Assembly: GCA_963930775.1 (NCBI GenBank)
Contig: OZ005703.1
Coordinates: 6,386,001 to 6,450,000, forward strand
DNA: 64,000 nucleotides
Direction of reading: 5' to 3'
DNA from: Cliona cf. orientalis
Lineage: Eukaryota; Porifera; Demospongiae; Clionaida; Clionaidae
Positions 9,160 to 19,987 of this stretch are shown in pieces (the first letter of the stretch is position 1; every line of letters begins with the position of its first letter). The notes under the pieces are model-generated. The model made no database searches and was not told where the DNA came from. It worked only from the letters and a program-made list of their open reading frames with translations. A program made the position numbers and the translations under genes.

Positions 9160-10857
9160 ATGAAACTGCCAAATTGTGGACTAGCAATCCTAGGCCTAGT
9201 TATAGTGCTTAGCCAGTCAAGTTTGGAAATAAATCACACCTTTGAAGCGATTTCACCGACAGAAAATAGGCATTCACACTGCAGCAACGGCAGCGTTTGT
9301 CCAACATGGTTCATCTGTAACTCACAGAATAGCTGTCAGTGTGGAGGTGAACACAATCATGCAGTTGTGTGTGACATTGCAAACAAAAAATCTGCAATTC
9401 TAGACTGCTATTGTGCAACTTACGACAGAAATAGTGAGGCTACCCATCTTGGGCTGTGCTTCTATAACTGCCTAAACGTCAATATAGAAAGTATGGACTA
9501 TGTATATAATAAACTACCACAAAACCCAGAAGAGCTGCTAAACAAATCAGTATGCAGTCACTTTCACAGAACAGGTTTATTGTGTGGTGATTGTGAAGAG
9601 GGATACAGTCCATTTGTACTCTCATACAATCTCAGTTGTGTGAAGTGTCCAGATGGCCATAAAAACTGGTGGAAGTTCATCTTGGTTGGATTTGTGCCTC
9701 TTACATTCTTCTACCTCTTTGTGGTTATCTTTAATATCAATGTGACCTCTTCTCGTCTTCATGGAGTTGTTTGGTTCAGTCAAGCTTTATCCTCTCCCAC
9801 ACTTATCCGTTTAATTATGTCTGCTTTGAGCCATGGTAGTCCACATCTGTTGATAGCAACAAAGACCTATTTAGTATTTTACAGTCTTTGGCACCTTGAT
9901 TTGTTTCGATCTGTCATTCCTGATATTTGCCTCAATGTGACCACCCTTCAAGCATTAGCTCTGGACTACTGCCTTGCACTCTATCCATTTATATTGATAT
10001 TGCTTTCGTACTTGCTAATCGAGCTCCATGATAGACGGTTTGCTGTAGTAGTAATCATATGGAAGCCATTTCGCAAGGTGCTCTCTATATTTCGAAAGTC
10101 CTGGGACATTCGTACATCAATTATTGATTCCTTTGCTACTTTCTTTTTGCTGTCTTATGTCAAAGTGTTGAGTGTCTCGGCTGATCTTTTGATTCCTACT
10201 ACTGTCTACAAACTGGGGTCAAAAGAAGTACAATATGGATTATACTACACTCCCACTGTCCAGTACTTTGGAGATAAACATCTTCCATATGCCATCACAG
10301 CAATCATCATCCTTACACTGTTTGTAAGTATCCCTACACTGATCCTAATTCTTTATCCTTTTCAATTCTTTCAGAAATTTCTTTCCTTCTTTCCATTTAA
10401 CTGGCATGTTCTCCGTGCCTTTGTTGACTCCTTTCAAGGCTGCTATAAAGATGGGACTGAACCTGGGACATTTGATTGCCGATGGTTTTCTGTGACTCCC
10501 CTCCTTATTCGATTACTTTTCTTAATCATATATGGGATGACTTTGTCCATGATATATTTTATATACAGCCTTATCATTTTCATTATTGTTACAGTAGCTA
10601 TAATAAACATACAACCTTTCAAGAAGATTGCTTCCCGCTATTCTTCAATTGATATGGTATTCTACATTTCATTCGGTCTTGCATACACTGTTTGCATTAT
10701 GAGAGACATTGCAGCAACGGAATCGTACCTTTTCAATTTCACCACATTGATCTTACTTTTTCTGACAGCCTTTGTTCCAATTGTATACATAGCTTCTCTT
10801 GTCAGTGTCTGGATTATCTCAAGAATAAGATGGATCAGATATCTGTTTAAAACCTAG
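9160..10857 (+). CDS. Multi-pass membrane protein with Cys-rich ectodomain, subfamily D (565 aa), reference copy
   Basis: The longest frame opens with GTG at 9121; the ATG at 9160 (MKLPNCGLAILG) gives a signal peptide shared by all D copies. Residues 41-163 carry 15 cysteines (41, 47, 53, 59, 61, 71, 83, 85, 100, 104, 132, 142, 145, 160, 163). Juncture CPDGHKNWWKF at 163-173. Hydrophobic segments at about 174-194, 202-222, 231-247, 268-289, 320-340, 376-400, 445-468, 469-485, 497-515 and 526-555. The loop between segments 6 and 7 holds FQGCYKDGTEPG with two cysteines (428, 440). Sequons lie at NGS, NKS, NLS, NVT. The layout resembles a 7TM-plus or channel-like fold, but I cannot assign a named family. 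It faces the D gene ending at 12264 tail to tail. Confidence 0.87.
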   Translation: MKLPNCGLAILGLVIVLSQSSLEINHTFEAISPTENRHSHCSNGSVCPTWFICNSQNSCQCGGEHNHAVVCDIANKKSAILDCYCATYDRNSEATHLGLCFYNCLNVNIESMDYVYNKLPQNPEELLNKSVCSHFHRTGLLCGDCEEGYSPFVLSYNLSCVKCPDGHKNWWKFILVGFVPLTFFYLFVVIFNINVTSSRLHGVVWFSQALSSPTLIRLIMSALSHGSPHLLIATKTYLVFYSLWHLDLFRSVIPDICLNVTTLQALALDYCLALYPFILILLSYLLIELHDRRFAVVVIIWKPFRKVLSIFRKSWDIRTSIIDSFATFFLLSYVKVLSVSADLLIPTTVYKLGSKEVQYGLYYTPTVQYFGDKHLPYAITAIIILTLFVSIPTLILILYPFQFFQKFLSFFPFNWHVLRAFVDSFQGCYKDGTEPGTFDCRWFSVTPLLIRLLFLIIYGMTLSMIYFIYSLIIFIIVTVAIINIQPFKKIASRYSSIDMVFYISFGLAYTVCIMRDIAATESYLFNFTTLILLFLTAFVPIVYIASLVSVWIISRIRWIRYLFKT

Positions 10858-11879
10858 TATTATATTGATACAGTGAATTACGTGATAATTGTAAATTGCA
10901 TGAATGGACCATTCGTGTTCAACTTTTTTTGTCTCTGCACTTGTACTAATTAACAGCAGGTTCTGCAAAATTTTTGTGCAGCCATTTTGTAAGACTCAAT
11001 TGACTATTTTAATTTTATTCTGAGAATAATTTGCTTATTACTATCCAAATGTTAGAACTTTTAGCAATTAGCTTTATGTGCATTATCTCATGGTAATATC
11101 AGCATATTATATTTCTTAGATTGAATGTGTATACTGTTTGTACGTATATAACATAACTTCTACACCCACCCACCCAAACCATAATATTTGGCCTTCAATA
11201 TTAGCTAGCATGCATAATTTGTGTAGTGGCAGCTGATCCTAGGGAATGCATCAGTGCTGGAGGGGGATATGCGTATAGTTAACATTCTACTGATATTTTC
11301 GTGCATCTAATTAAGATTTAAGAGCATGGCTTTTGTGTTGATTTTGATAGGCCCACGCGTCAAAATCCATCTGTGGCTCAGTATTACATGTATATATCCA
11401 CCTATGTGTGCTTATCATGCACAGAGTTTAGGGAATCATCACAACAGGTGAGTTACAAAAACTAGAGGGATGATTTCGAATCTTTTGAGGATGTTTGTGT
11501 AAATTTTCATGGAAATGTATAAAGATTTGTATTTCATTTCAGCTACACTTAGCAATAGCAGTGATATTATATAGGGAGTATTGTTGTTACTGTAGCTAGA
11601 AACATCAATTGTACTTCTGATAGCATAATTATTGATTCTCTATCGCATCAAACAACAAGTGATCAGAAAGCTGCATGTAGCTAAGTATTCAAAGATATAG
11701 TTGTAATTGTTATGCTAAATACATGATCCAAATCTGGTTCAAATTTAATCGAGTCTAGTTTGTAAAGAGAGAGATGGAAATTTATCATGAAACTTATTGA
11801 AAAAGCTATAAATTTCTAGAGCTTCTGGAGAGCTAACTCGCACTCACCTAGATGCTCGTCAGCTTCCACCCCAACAAAA
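10858..11879. other. Intergenic stretch with nothing recognised
   Basis: Lies between two convergent D genes. AT-rich; no gene, terminal repeat or RNA seen. Confidence 0.4.
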
Positions 11880-12263
11880 TTTATCTACTGAGGCCAAACA
11901 TTTCACAAAAATTATGGGTGCATTTGTTTTGTACAAACAGTTTATGCATTCAATCCAAACTGTTACAATAAAATGATAATTACAATACACCGATATTAAC
12001 GTTATCTGTATGGATAATGTACATGAAGATAGTGGTTAAAAGTGCCAAAAGAGTATGGCATTTGGACAGTGACAAGCAAATTACAAGAAACAGTTGTTTA
12101 GTTTTACCAAATGACTGCACAATGTATAATATAGAAGCTGCTGTTATAACATTTTAGAGTGTGTGTTGTGTATTATAGCCCCAGGGAAGCTGATCTATGC
12201 AATACATTATGTCGTGATTACGACGTTGACTATCATTGTTACAAAGCAATATTATAGTATAGA

Positions 12264-13952
12264 CTATACTTTAAAGGTATTTGTAATCCTTGAGATAATC
12301 CAGACACCAATAAGAAAAGCTGTGTACACGATTGGAACAAAGGCTGTCAGAAAAAGTAGTACCATTGTGATGATGTTGAAGAAGTAGGATTCCATTACTG
12401 CAATGTCTCTCATAATACAACCAGTGTACGCAAGACTGAGTAGAATGTAGAATACCATATCAGTTGAAGAAAAGTAGGAAGCAATGTTCTTGAAAGGTTG
12501 TATGTTTATTACAGCTATCGTAAAGATAGTGAAAGCAATAAGGCCATATACAAAGTACATCATGGACAAAGTTATCGCATGTGTGATAAAGAAAAATAAT
12601 CTGATTACAAGGATAATTGCTGAAAACCATCGGCAGTCAAATGTCCCAGGTTCAGTCCCATCCTTGAAGCAGCCTTGAAAGGAATCAACAAAGGCATGGA
12701 GAAAGTGCCAGTTGAATGGAAAGAGGGAAAGAATCTTTTGAAAGAATTGAAAAGGATAAAGAATTAGGATCAGTGTAGGGATACTTACAAACAGTGTAAG
12801 GATGATGATTGCTGTGACGGCATATGGAAGATGTTCATTCCCAAAGTAGTGGACAGTGGGGGTGTAGTATAACCCATACTGAACTTTACTTGACCCCAGT
12901 TTATAGATGGTAGTAGGAATCAAAAGATCAGCAGAAACACTCAACACTTTAATGTAAGATAATAGGAAGAATGTAGAAAAGGAGTCAATAATTGATGTAC
13001 GAATATCCCAGGACTTTCGAAATATAGAAAGCACCTTGCGAAATGGCTTGCATATTGTAACTATTGCAGTATACTGTCGGTCATGAAACTCTATAAATAA
13101 GTATGAAAGAATGATTAGGACGAATGGATGGAGTGCAAGGGAGTAATCCAGAGCTAATGCCTGAAGGGTGGTCACATCTAGGCATATATCAGGAATGACG
13201 GATCGAAACAAATCAAGATTCCAAAAACTATAAAATACTAAGAAGGTCTTTGTTGCTATCAACAGATGTGGACTACCATGGCTCAAAGCAGACATAATTA
13301 AACGTACGAATGCAGGCATTGATAAAGCTTGGCTAAACCAAACGACTCCGTGAAGACGAGAAGATGTCACATTGATGTTAAAGATCACCACAAAGAGGTA
13401 GAAGAATGTAAGAGGCACAAATCCGACCAAGATGAACCTCCACCAGTTTTTATGGCCATCTGGGCACTTCACACAACTGAGATTGTATGAGAGTACAAGT
13501 GGACTGTATCCCTCTTCACAATCACCACACAATAAACCTGTTCTGTGAAAGTGACTGCATACTGATTTGTTTAGCAGCTCTTCTGGTTTTTGTGGTAGTT
13601 CACTGTATACGTAGTCCATTTTTTTTTCTGGATTATTGTTTAGACAGTTATAAAAGCACTGTCCAAGATAAGTAGCCGCACTGTTTCTGTCGTAAGTTGC
13701 ATAATAGCAGTCTAGAATTACAGATTTTTTGTTTGTAATATCACACACAATTGCATGATTGTGTTCACCTCCACACTGGCAGCTGTTCTGTGAGTTACAG
13801 ATGAACCATGTTGGACAAATACTGCCATTGCTGCAGTATGAATGCCCATTTTCTGTCAGTGAAATCACTTCAAAGGTGTAGTTTGGTTCCTGACTTGACG
13901 GGCTAAGCACTGTAACTAGGCCTAGGATCACTATTCCATTTGGCAGCTTCAT
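12264..13952 (-). CDS. Multi-pass membrane protein, subfamily D (562 aa)
   Basis: ATG of MKLPNGIVILG at 13952; the frame extends to a GTG at 13979 that has no support. Full length, no intron. Odd point: the eighth ectodomain cysteine is lost (LDCYYATYD instead of LDCYCATYD), leaving its likely disulphide partner free. The loop reads FQGCFKDGTEPG. The tail ends RITNTFKV, shared only with the copy at 20913. Close paralogue of that copy by segmental duplication and convergent with the D gene at 9160. Confidence 0.85.
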   Translation of the reverse strand: MKLPNGIVILGLVTVLSPSSQEPNYTFEVISLTENGHSYCSNGSICPTWFICNSQNSCQCGGEHNHAIVCDITNKKSVILDCYYATYDRNSAATYLGQCFYNCLNNNPEKKMDYVYSELPQKPEELLNKSVCSHFHRTGLLCGDCEEGYSPLVLSYNLSCVKCPDGHKNWWRFILVGFVPLTFFYLFVVIFNINVTSSRLHGVVWFSQALSMPAFVRLIMSALSHGSPHLLIATKTFLVFYSFWNLDLFRSVIPDICLDVTTLQALALDYSLALHPFVLIILSYLFIEFHDRQYTAIVTICKPFRKVLSIFRKSWDIRTSIIDSFSTFFLLSYIKVLSVSADLLIPTTIYKLGSSKVQYGLYYTPTVHYFGNEHLPYAVTAIIILTLFVSIPTLILILYPFQFFQKILSLFPFNWHFLHAFVDSFQGCFKDGTEPGTFDCRWFSAIILVIRLFFFITHAITLSMMYFVYGLIAFTIFTIAVINIQPFKNIASYFSSTDMVFYILLSLAYTGCIMRDIAVMESYFFNIITMVLLFLTAFVPIVYTAFLIGVWIISRITNTFKV

Positions 13953-14085
13953 GTTCGCTACTTCTGCACAGGTACACACCAGATCACAAATAAGACTTAG
14001 TTTCAGTATTTTCCTCCTGGGAATACTACAGGTGCTGAAAAGCGTAGGTAATAATCAACTACTTGGATACTGAAATGGATTATAA
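13953..14085 (-). promoter_or_regulatory. Conserved 5' flank of subfamily D
   Basis: Reverse-strand match to the block before the D gene at 9160: TTTCCTCCTGGGAATACTAC, AGGTGCTGAAAAGCGTAGGT and AATAATCAACTACTTGGATA follow the start on the plus strand. Probably 5' UTR or promoter. Confidence 0.55.
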
Positions 14086-14962
14086 AAGGTTAGGAACACT
14101 AGCTAGAACACGAAAACAGTAGGAATACTGATAAGGTAAGGAATACACAACAGTAATATTGGAAGTGAATTTGCTAATTTAGCATATTTGGGAACATATT
14201 TTATGGCTTGCACTAACACCAAATAAAATACAAAACTCTTTGGCACTTAATCATGATAATAATTGAAATATTATTGTGTCATGCTGTAAGTGCTGATTAA
14301 GCCACACACACACACATATGGTAAATGAATACTGGGCGTGGTGGATGGCTGATAGGTTTGCGTATATACATTTTCAAATCTCCCCACTGTGGCTTGCTCT
14401 GCTGAGTATTTGACTTTCTAGGCAGTGGGTAGAGCCTTTAGCCTTTACTTAATCAATTTGGTATTTTTAGCTATCCGTAACTGCTGATCACAGGACTTTC
14501 AACTCAAGTTCCGTGGATTATTATACCATGATATTGGGTGTGCCCATATTTTCTATACCAGCTAACTAATTAGCTCATGGCAGAGCAGTTATGCCTTACT
14601 TCACCAACACATTGCCTTTTAAGAGAGAGTGCCCACTTAACGCAAGCATTCAAACATAAGAATTCCAACTGTGTGTCTAGCAAGCCTCAGGATGTGGTCA
14701 CACACTGTACAGGGTATTTGAATCTTCGAGATAGATGATCGATAAATAAGCAGCAGAACCAAGCCAAGGATGTTTTCTGCCATGTTTTTGCCTTGAACGA
14801 ACGATCGTGGCCACGTCCACTTAATTGTGTTTGCGCATGCGTGTGGCTACTATTTCTTTCGTAGATGTCCATGTACGGCCGCTATTTGAGGGTGGCTACT
14901 GATCGGGGTGCAGCTTCCATTCAAATAAATATATGATGTATACTACCATCGTACCATTCATA
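14086..14962. other. Intergenic stretch with nothing recognised
   Basis: Begins with a degenerate AGGAAYACT-type run (about 14090-14160) also seen near 22720-22805; beyond that I see no structure. Confidence 0.4.
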
Positions 14963-15259
14963 AGCCCCGTTTACACTAGGCCTTTAAACCAGTTTGGAAG
15001 CCAGCTTAGTTTAAGCTGGCTTAGTGTAAACCAACTAAACCGCTTTACAAGTCGCCTTCTAAACCGATTTGTAAACCACGTCTGGGAGGGGGTTTGAAAC
15101 CGGTTTAGGATATGTTGCTATACAAACTGTCCATGTGTAAACACTCTAAGCTGGCTTAAGGCTCTTACATAAGCTGGCTTAAGGCCCTACGTGTAAACGC
15201 AATTAAGGCGCATTCCAAAGCGGTTTAGTCTAAGCCAGCTTGTATGTGTAAACGGGGCT
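14963..15259. mobile_element. MITE with AGCCCCGTTTACAC ends, copy 1
   Basis: Ends are AGCCCCGTTTACAC and GTGTAAACGGGGCT. The interior is full of nested AAGCCAGCTT / AAGCTGGCTT palindromes and repeated GTGTAAAC. It is flanked by TA on both sides. A shorter relative with the same ends lies at 42188-42440. No coding capacity. Confidence 0.85.
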
Positions 15260-15269
15260 ATATATGCGC

Positions 15270-15365
15270 TAAAGGTACACACTTTCACTTAATGGTAATT
15301 ATTATTATCATAGACATGACTATAATTGAATGTGAAAGATTTCACAGTGATGATATTGATAGCTA
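15270..15365. repeat. Relic of the B/C-gene intergenic flank
   Basis: TACACACTTTCACTTAATGG and following bases match the flank at 16615-16690, 23855-23930 and 32665-32740, which lies between C and B genes. A leftover of a lost unit. Confidence 0.5.
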
Positions 15366-15369
15366 CAAG

Positions 15370-15480
15370 ATTAGCTAGATCATGTTACACCAATCTGGCA
15401 TTGTGAAAAATAATATTCATCATAATAATCATCATAATTATAGGCATTATGATGATTATTATTTTTCGTTGAGAGAAACA
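15370..15480. repeat. Inverted pair of Penelope-like element tail sequences
   Basis: TTACACCAATCTGGCATTGT in the left half is the reverse complement of the end of the retroelement tail at 20445-20475. The right half (AGGCATTATGATGATTATTA, then TTGAGAGAAA) matches the same tail in forward orientation. The two halves form a long AT-rich hairpin. Probably two old 3' ends in opposite orientation. Confidence 0.5.
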
Positions 15481-16254
15481 AGTTAATTATATCCACTTCA
15501 TCCTGGCCAGATAAACACTCAGCATGATTGCATCACTCAGCATGATTGCATGAATTGGCGTGCATCTCATGGTCTCATTCCCAGATCCTCTAGTCTGGGA
15601 CCAGGATCAGAATGAGACTATATAATTATGTGTATGTAGGACATATTATTAATATTATGCGCTACATACTGAAAGTGAATCAGTAATACCCGGTAACTGC
15701 TACAATAGTAGCAATAATATTTATTATTTGCCACCTATCAATACTATGGTGTTTCTGTAACTGCATAATATTATTTGGTGTAGTTCATCGGTGTAATTTG
15801 TACAAGGATACCTGTAAACAATGTCAGATTTTAAACAGTGCAGATAATATTATACAAGCCATGGATATGTATCTTGTTTTCCTAACTGTCAAGCAATAAC
15901 AATAACTAATTTGCATCAGATTCTGCTTTAAATTTTTCAATAGTACTAGTATGACTTCATCACAATGCAGTTGTTTACCGTGACAGCTATGTACTTAGCT
16001 ATAGACTAATGTCTATACCGCATTAATTTTGCATGCATGTAGTGTCGAATCTACCATCAGGCTATGATAAAGAACAGACCTTGACTCTCGCTTCGCTCGA
16101 GGCTCGGTGGCCTGCTAGACAGGCTGTTTGTGCATACGGCACTAGCTATAATTCTGACCAATCGTGAGCTTGTAGAAGAGCACATCTTTTGTGCCCTCCA
16201 TGCAGGTTAGGACACGAACTATATAAGAAAATTGTCGCTCGAAATCAAACAAGC
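15481..16254. other. Intergenic stretch with nothing recognised
   Basis: No gene supported. There is a short inverted motif around ATGGTCTCATTCCCAGATCC and GGGACCAGGATCAGAATGAG near 15570-15617. Confidence 0.35.
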
Positions 16255-16455
16255 GACATGACAATATGTATTTAGATGTAATATTATATACTTGTATCAT
16301 GATGTTTGCATAAAACAGCATACGTAAGACGAGTACCATGCACCTTACTAATACACAGTCAATCAAAGAACTGAATTACAATAGTCCCAGTACATTGCTA
16401 AGTTACAGTAACTGTATCTGTAATTTATCTCTTTTATATCTAGTCACCAGCCAAG
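16255..16455 (-). pseudogene. Extreme 3' end and 3' flank of a lost subfamily B gene
   Basis: TACCATGCACCTTACTAATA, AGTCCCAGTACATTGCTAAG and TCTAGTCACCAGCCAAG match, in order, the 3' flank and last codons of the B gene at 16893. Homology stops after the last dozen codons, at the start of a G-rich stretch that leads into a 22-C run. Confidence 0.6.
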
Positions 16456-16486
16456 GGAGGAAGCTGGGTGGTTTGGAGGGAAGGTT

Positions 16487-16508
16487 CCCCCCCCCCCCCC
16501 CCCCCCCC
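16487..16508. repeat. Homopolymer run of 22 C
   Basis: Uninterrupted C22 just after the junction that truncates the B relic, preceded by a G-rich stretch (GGTGGTTTGGAGGGAAGG). It may mark a breakpoint, and its length is likely uncertain in the assembly. Confidence 0.8.
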
Positions 16509-16892
16509 ACTATTCTGTAAAGTTATTGCTTGGCTGTGTCTCCATGGACCTGCCATGATTTGTTGATGATACACTGTTTATGTCAACTCAGCGATGGAGC
16601 CATGCATCGAAGATCAAGTATACACTTTCACTTAATGATATCATAGTCATGAATATAATTGATACGAAAGCTTTTGCAGTGATATTTTGCATGCTTATTA
16701 TGCCACATGTACATTTTCAGAGATACCCTTAATGTGTTATCAGAATTTAAACAAGTGCGTAATAATATTATGTATTAAATTTTACATAATGTTTGCACAA
16801 AACAGCATACATAAGATGAGTACCATGCACCTTACTAACATACTGTCAATCAAACAACTGAATTACAATTATAGTCCCAGTACATTGCTAAG

Positions 16893-18599
16893 TTACTGTA
16901 TCTGTCTACCTCTTTTAAATCTAATCACCAGCCAAGAAATGATGATGACTGTGGTGTAGAAAAGTGGGATAAATGCAAATATAAATCCAGATATTATAGT
17001 CATTTCAGTATTATGTTCAAAGTTTGCAGTCATAGCAGTTTCTCTTCCGAGAAACACAATGTATACAAGGCTAAGGAATAAAAAGAATACGGAATCTGTT
17101 GAGGGATAGCGAACAGATTCCTTCTTATATGGATTAATGTTGATGATTGCTATCAGAAATACGACTAATGAGATGATACCATACACGAAAAACACTCCTG
17201 ACAATGTTAAACCGTAAATGACAAAAAACAGAATTCGGATCAGTAGTGTACATCCTGAAAACCATCGGCAGTCAAATGTCCCTGGCTCAGTCCCATCCTT
17301 ATAGCAGCCTTGAAAAGAATCAACAAAGGCATGGAGAAAGTGCCAATTGAGTGGAAATAAAGAAAGAAGCTTATGGAATAAATGACAAGGATAAAGAAGG
17401 AAGACTAAAGTAGGTATTATGACAAACAATGTAAGTAAAGCCAAAGCTAAAATGGCATATGGAAGATGTTCGTCTCCGAAATATTGAACAGAGGGTGTGT
17501 AGTATACTCCAAATGTGAAATTGTTTGAGCCTAGTTGGTCAATTCGAGTGGGCAGTAAGAGATCTGTGGTTACACTCAATACCTTGACATAAGCTAGCAA
17601 AAAGAAAGTTGCAAAAGAGTCGATAACTGATGTGCGTATGTCATAAGTCATGTGAATAAGTGTGAGCAGTTTATGAAATGGTTTCCATGCAGTCACTACA
17701 CACACAAACTTTCTATCATGAAGCTCGATAATAAAGTAAGAAACAAGTATCAATAGAAAAGGATAGAGTGCAATTAGGTAGTCCAAAGCTAAGGCCTGTA
17801 GGGTGGTTATATCGAGACAAATGTCAGGAAGGACGGAACGAAATATGTCAAGATTCCAGAAGCTAAAGAAGATAAGTAAAACCTTTGTTGGTTTCAATAA
17901 AGCTGGTGCATTTTGACTGAGGATAAGCATTGTCAGTCGTATAAAAATAGGCATCGATAGTGCTTGGCTGTACCATGAAACTCCATGAAGGCGTGTCGAT
18001 GTCACATTGATATTAAAGAGAAGCACAATAAAATAAAAAAATGTTAGTGGCACGAATGCAACTAGAAGAAATTTCCACCAGTTTTTGTGGCCATCTGGGC
18101 ACCTCACACAACTGAGATTATATGAAAGTACTAGTGGACTGAATCCCTCTTCACAATCGCTGCACAATAGGCCTTCTCTGTGAAAATAAGTACAAATGGA
18201 TTCATTGATTAATTTTTCTGGGTTTTGTGGTAGCCAGCTATGCACAGTGTGTTTGTTGTTTACACAGTTGTAATAGCATGATCCTGCAAAAGTCGATTTG
18301 GTCTGAGCATTGTAGGTCACACAATTACAGTCCAATACGGCAGCACGAAAGCTTCGGGCATCACATATTACTGCATCGTTGCGATCATTACTACACGTAC
18401 ATTGTCCCTGATTATTACAGGTATACCATGTAGGGCATCCAATGTCGTTGCTGCAGTTGGTGTATCTGCCAGTAGTAGTGTCTTTGCCACATTTTTGTGT
18501 ACTTGATTGGCTAGAGCTAACTACTAATATTAATAGTACTGTTGACAATACCTTTTGTAAAGACTGCACATCTGCAGAGAAACTCTGATACACCGCCAT
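16893..18599 (-). CDS. Multi-pass membrane protein with Cys-rich ectodomain, subfamily B (568 aa)
   Basis: ATG at 18599 (MAVYQSFSADVQSLQKVL) is shared with the B copies at 34597 and 38455; a TTG-initiated extension to 18680 is unsupported. The signal sequence is longer than in other subfamilies (hydrophobic core at about residues 19-30). The ectodomain opens CSNDIGCPTWYTC. The CGDC motif reads LLCSDCEEGFSP, a change seen only here. The membrane part and FQGCYKDGTEPG are regular. The tail RFKRGRQIQ is basic. It sits in a D-(C)-B-A block. Intron-free. Function unknown. Confidence 0.85.
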   Translation of the reverse strand: MAVYQSFSADVQSLQKVLSTVLLILVVSSSQSSTQKCGKDTTTGRYTNCSNDIGCPTWYTCNNQGQCTCSNDRNDAVICDARSFRAAVLDCNCVTYNAQTKSTFAGSCYYNCVNNKHTVHSWLPQNPEKLINESICTYFHREGLLCSDCEEGFSPLVLSYNLSCVRCPDGHKNWWKFLLVAFVPLTFFYFIVLLFNINVTSTRLHGVSWYSQALSMPIFIRLTMLILSQNAPALLKPTKVLLIFFSFWNLDIFRSVLPDICLDITTLQALALDYLIALYPFLLILVSYFIIELHDRKFVCVVTAWKPFHKLLTLIHMTYDIRTSVIDSFATFFLLAYVKVLSVTTDLLLPTRIDQLGSNNFTFGVYYTPSVQYFGDEHLPYAILALALLTLFVIIPTLVFLLYPCHLFHKLLSLFPLNWHFLHAFVDSFQGCYKDGTEPGTFDCRWFSGCTLLIRILFFVIYGLTLSGVFFVYGIISLVVFLIAIININPYKKESVRYPSTDSVFFLFLSLVYIVFLGRETAMTANFEHNTEMTIISGFIFAFIPLFYTTVIIISWLVIRFKRGRQIQ

Positions 18600-19282
18600 T
18601 TGAGCCACTTGAATACAACAGGGATAGTTATTGAAATTACTGTATCTCTTGTGTAATGAACAAACTTCATAAACAGTCAATAATATATTACAAGTATAAA
18701 AAATAATGAAATTGAAGGATAATCACTATACATTCCAGGACCTGCTTTTCTCAATTATTGTACACCCGTTGATGCCATGGCAACCCATTGCACCAGGTGC
18801 TATCCCTACAATCTCACTTATGTACTTGTTGCCCCTGCCGTATCCCTACTTTATTCTTCGATTTCATTCTTTCTTATACTTGTTACTGTTACTTTTATTC
18901 CTCTTTAATGTAATTCATTGATAGATGATTTGTCCAATAACTCTTAAATTCGTTGTCAGTGGTGCAGTGGCATAATAATATAGGTATCCAGGGTGATGGT
19001 TCGAATTTGTGTGTGCGTGCAAAAGTTGTAGCCACACCTTTCATTAGTTTGTCGTTAATTGTACCGCAGCCACACTTGTAGGTGAGGCCACCCAACTTGG
19101 GCTGTGCTTGTGCGGCCCCTCAGCTCTCAGCATATAAACAACCAGTTTAATAACTAGCTTCGCTCCAATTAGTGGACCATCATACAGCCTATGATCTCTC
19201 TACAACTAATCATGAAATGACCAGAAAGATGATGGAATAAATGCTGATAAAAATTCAAAAATTGACACAATCATATAATTTT
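18600..19282 (-). promoter_or_regulatory. Conserved 5' flank of subfamily B, copy 1
   Basis: Shares long stretches with the flanks at 25817-26620 and 34598-35250: GTTGATGCCATGGCAACCCA, GCACCAGGTGCTATCCCTAC, GTGCAGTGGCATAATAATAT and AAAAGTTGTAGCCACACC. It was duplicated with the gene and probably includes the promoter; no defined element can be named. Confidence 0.6.
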
Positions 19283-19494
19283 TTTGCATTGACTGTCTTT
19301 ATTTTATTTGTGATTGTCCCCCCAATTGTTTTAATTCTCTATCCTTTTTGGTACTTCAGAAACTTCTTTCCTTTATTCCACGGAGATGGAACTTAATTCT
19401 TCATGGGTTTATCGACAAATTTCAAGGCTGCTACAAGGATGGAGCAGAACCTGGAGTATTTGATTGCCAATGGTTTTCAGCGTTAACATTGCTG
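19283..19494 (+). pseudogene. Internal fragment of a subfamily A gene
   Basis: Matches 4264-4476 of the A gene: LILYPF-type segment, LLSFIPRRWNLILHGFID, FQGCYKDGAEPG and a DCQWFSA motif. It stops abruptly at a junction with repeat R1 (the sequence continues ACACATATCAAAG as at 2842). Opposite strand to the neighbouring B gene. Clearly a recombination remnant. Confidence 0.8.
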
Positions 19495-19735
19495 TATACT
19501 ATAGTACACATATCAAAGTTTACACAACACATCAAAGCTTACAAAATTGTTACAATAGGCAGATAGTATAGTAACCAGAAAAAACATGCTTATCAAAACT
19601 ACAATAATACTCAGAGGAGCAACCCTGAATCAACTAAGTATTTCCCGGCTATGAAAGTTTGTAAACTGAAGTCTCACCTTCGGATTCAACTGAACTTGAA
19701 CCAACACGAATTTAGCTAATAGATCGGACCAGCTC
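19495..19735. repeat. Dispersed repeat R1, copy 2
   Basis: Same ordered blocks as 2845-3070 (ACCCTGAATCAACTAAGTAT, GTAAACTGAAGTCTCACC). It joins an A fragment to a D fragment. Confidence 0.7.
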
Positions 19736-19987
19736 TATAACTGCCTAAACATCAATATAGAAAGTATGGACTATGTATATAATAAACTACCACAAAACCC
19801 AGAAGAGCTGCTAAACAAATCAGTATGCAGTCACTTTCACAGAACAGGTTTATTGTGTGGTGATTGTGAAGAGGGATACAGTCCATTTGTACTCTCATAC
19901 AATCTCAGTTGTATGAAGTGTCCAGATGGCCGTAAAAACTGGTGGAAATTCGTCTTGGTTGGATCTGTGCCTCTTACATTTTTCTAG
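19736..19987 (+). pseudogene. Ectodomain fragment of a subfamily D gene
   Basis: Nearly the same sequence as 9463-9713 of the D gene on the plus strand, from YNCLNINIESMDYVYNKLP through GLLCGDCEEGYSP to the first membrane segment. Few differences (HKNWW has become RKNWW), so the copy is recent. It ends exactly where the retroelement tail begins. Confidence 0.85.

Larger units (their letters stand above)
11880..14085. repeat. Segmental duplication, copy 1 (D gene plus both flanks)
   Basis: From GGCCAAACATTTCACAAA through the D gene and its 5' flank this stretch matches 20525-22705 almost throughout, including non-coding 3' sequence (TTTGTTTTGTACAAACA, GTGTGTTGTGTATTATAG). This shows that the D gene spread by DNA duplication and not by retroposition. 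Confidence 0.85.
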
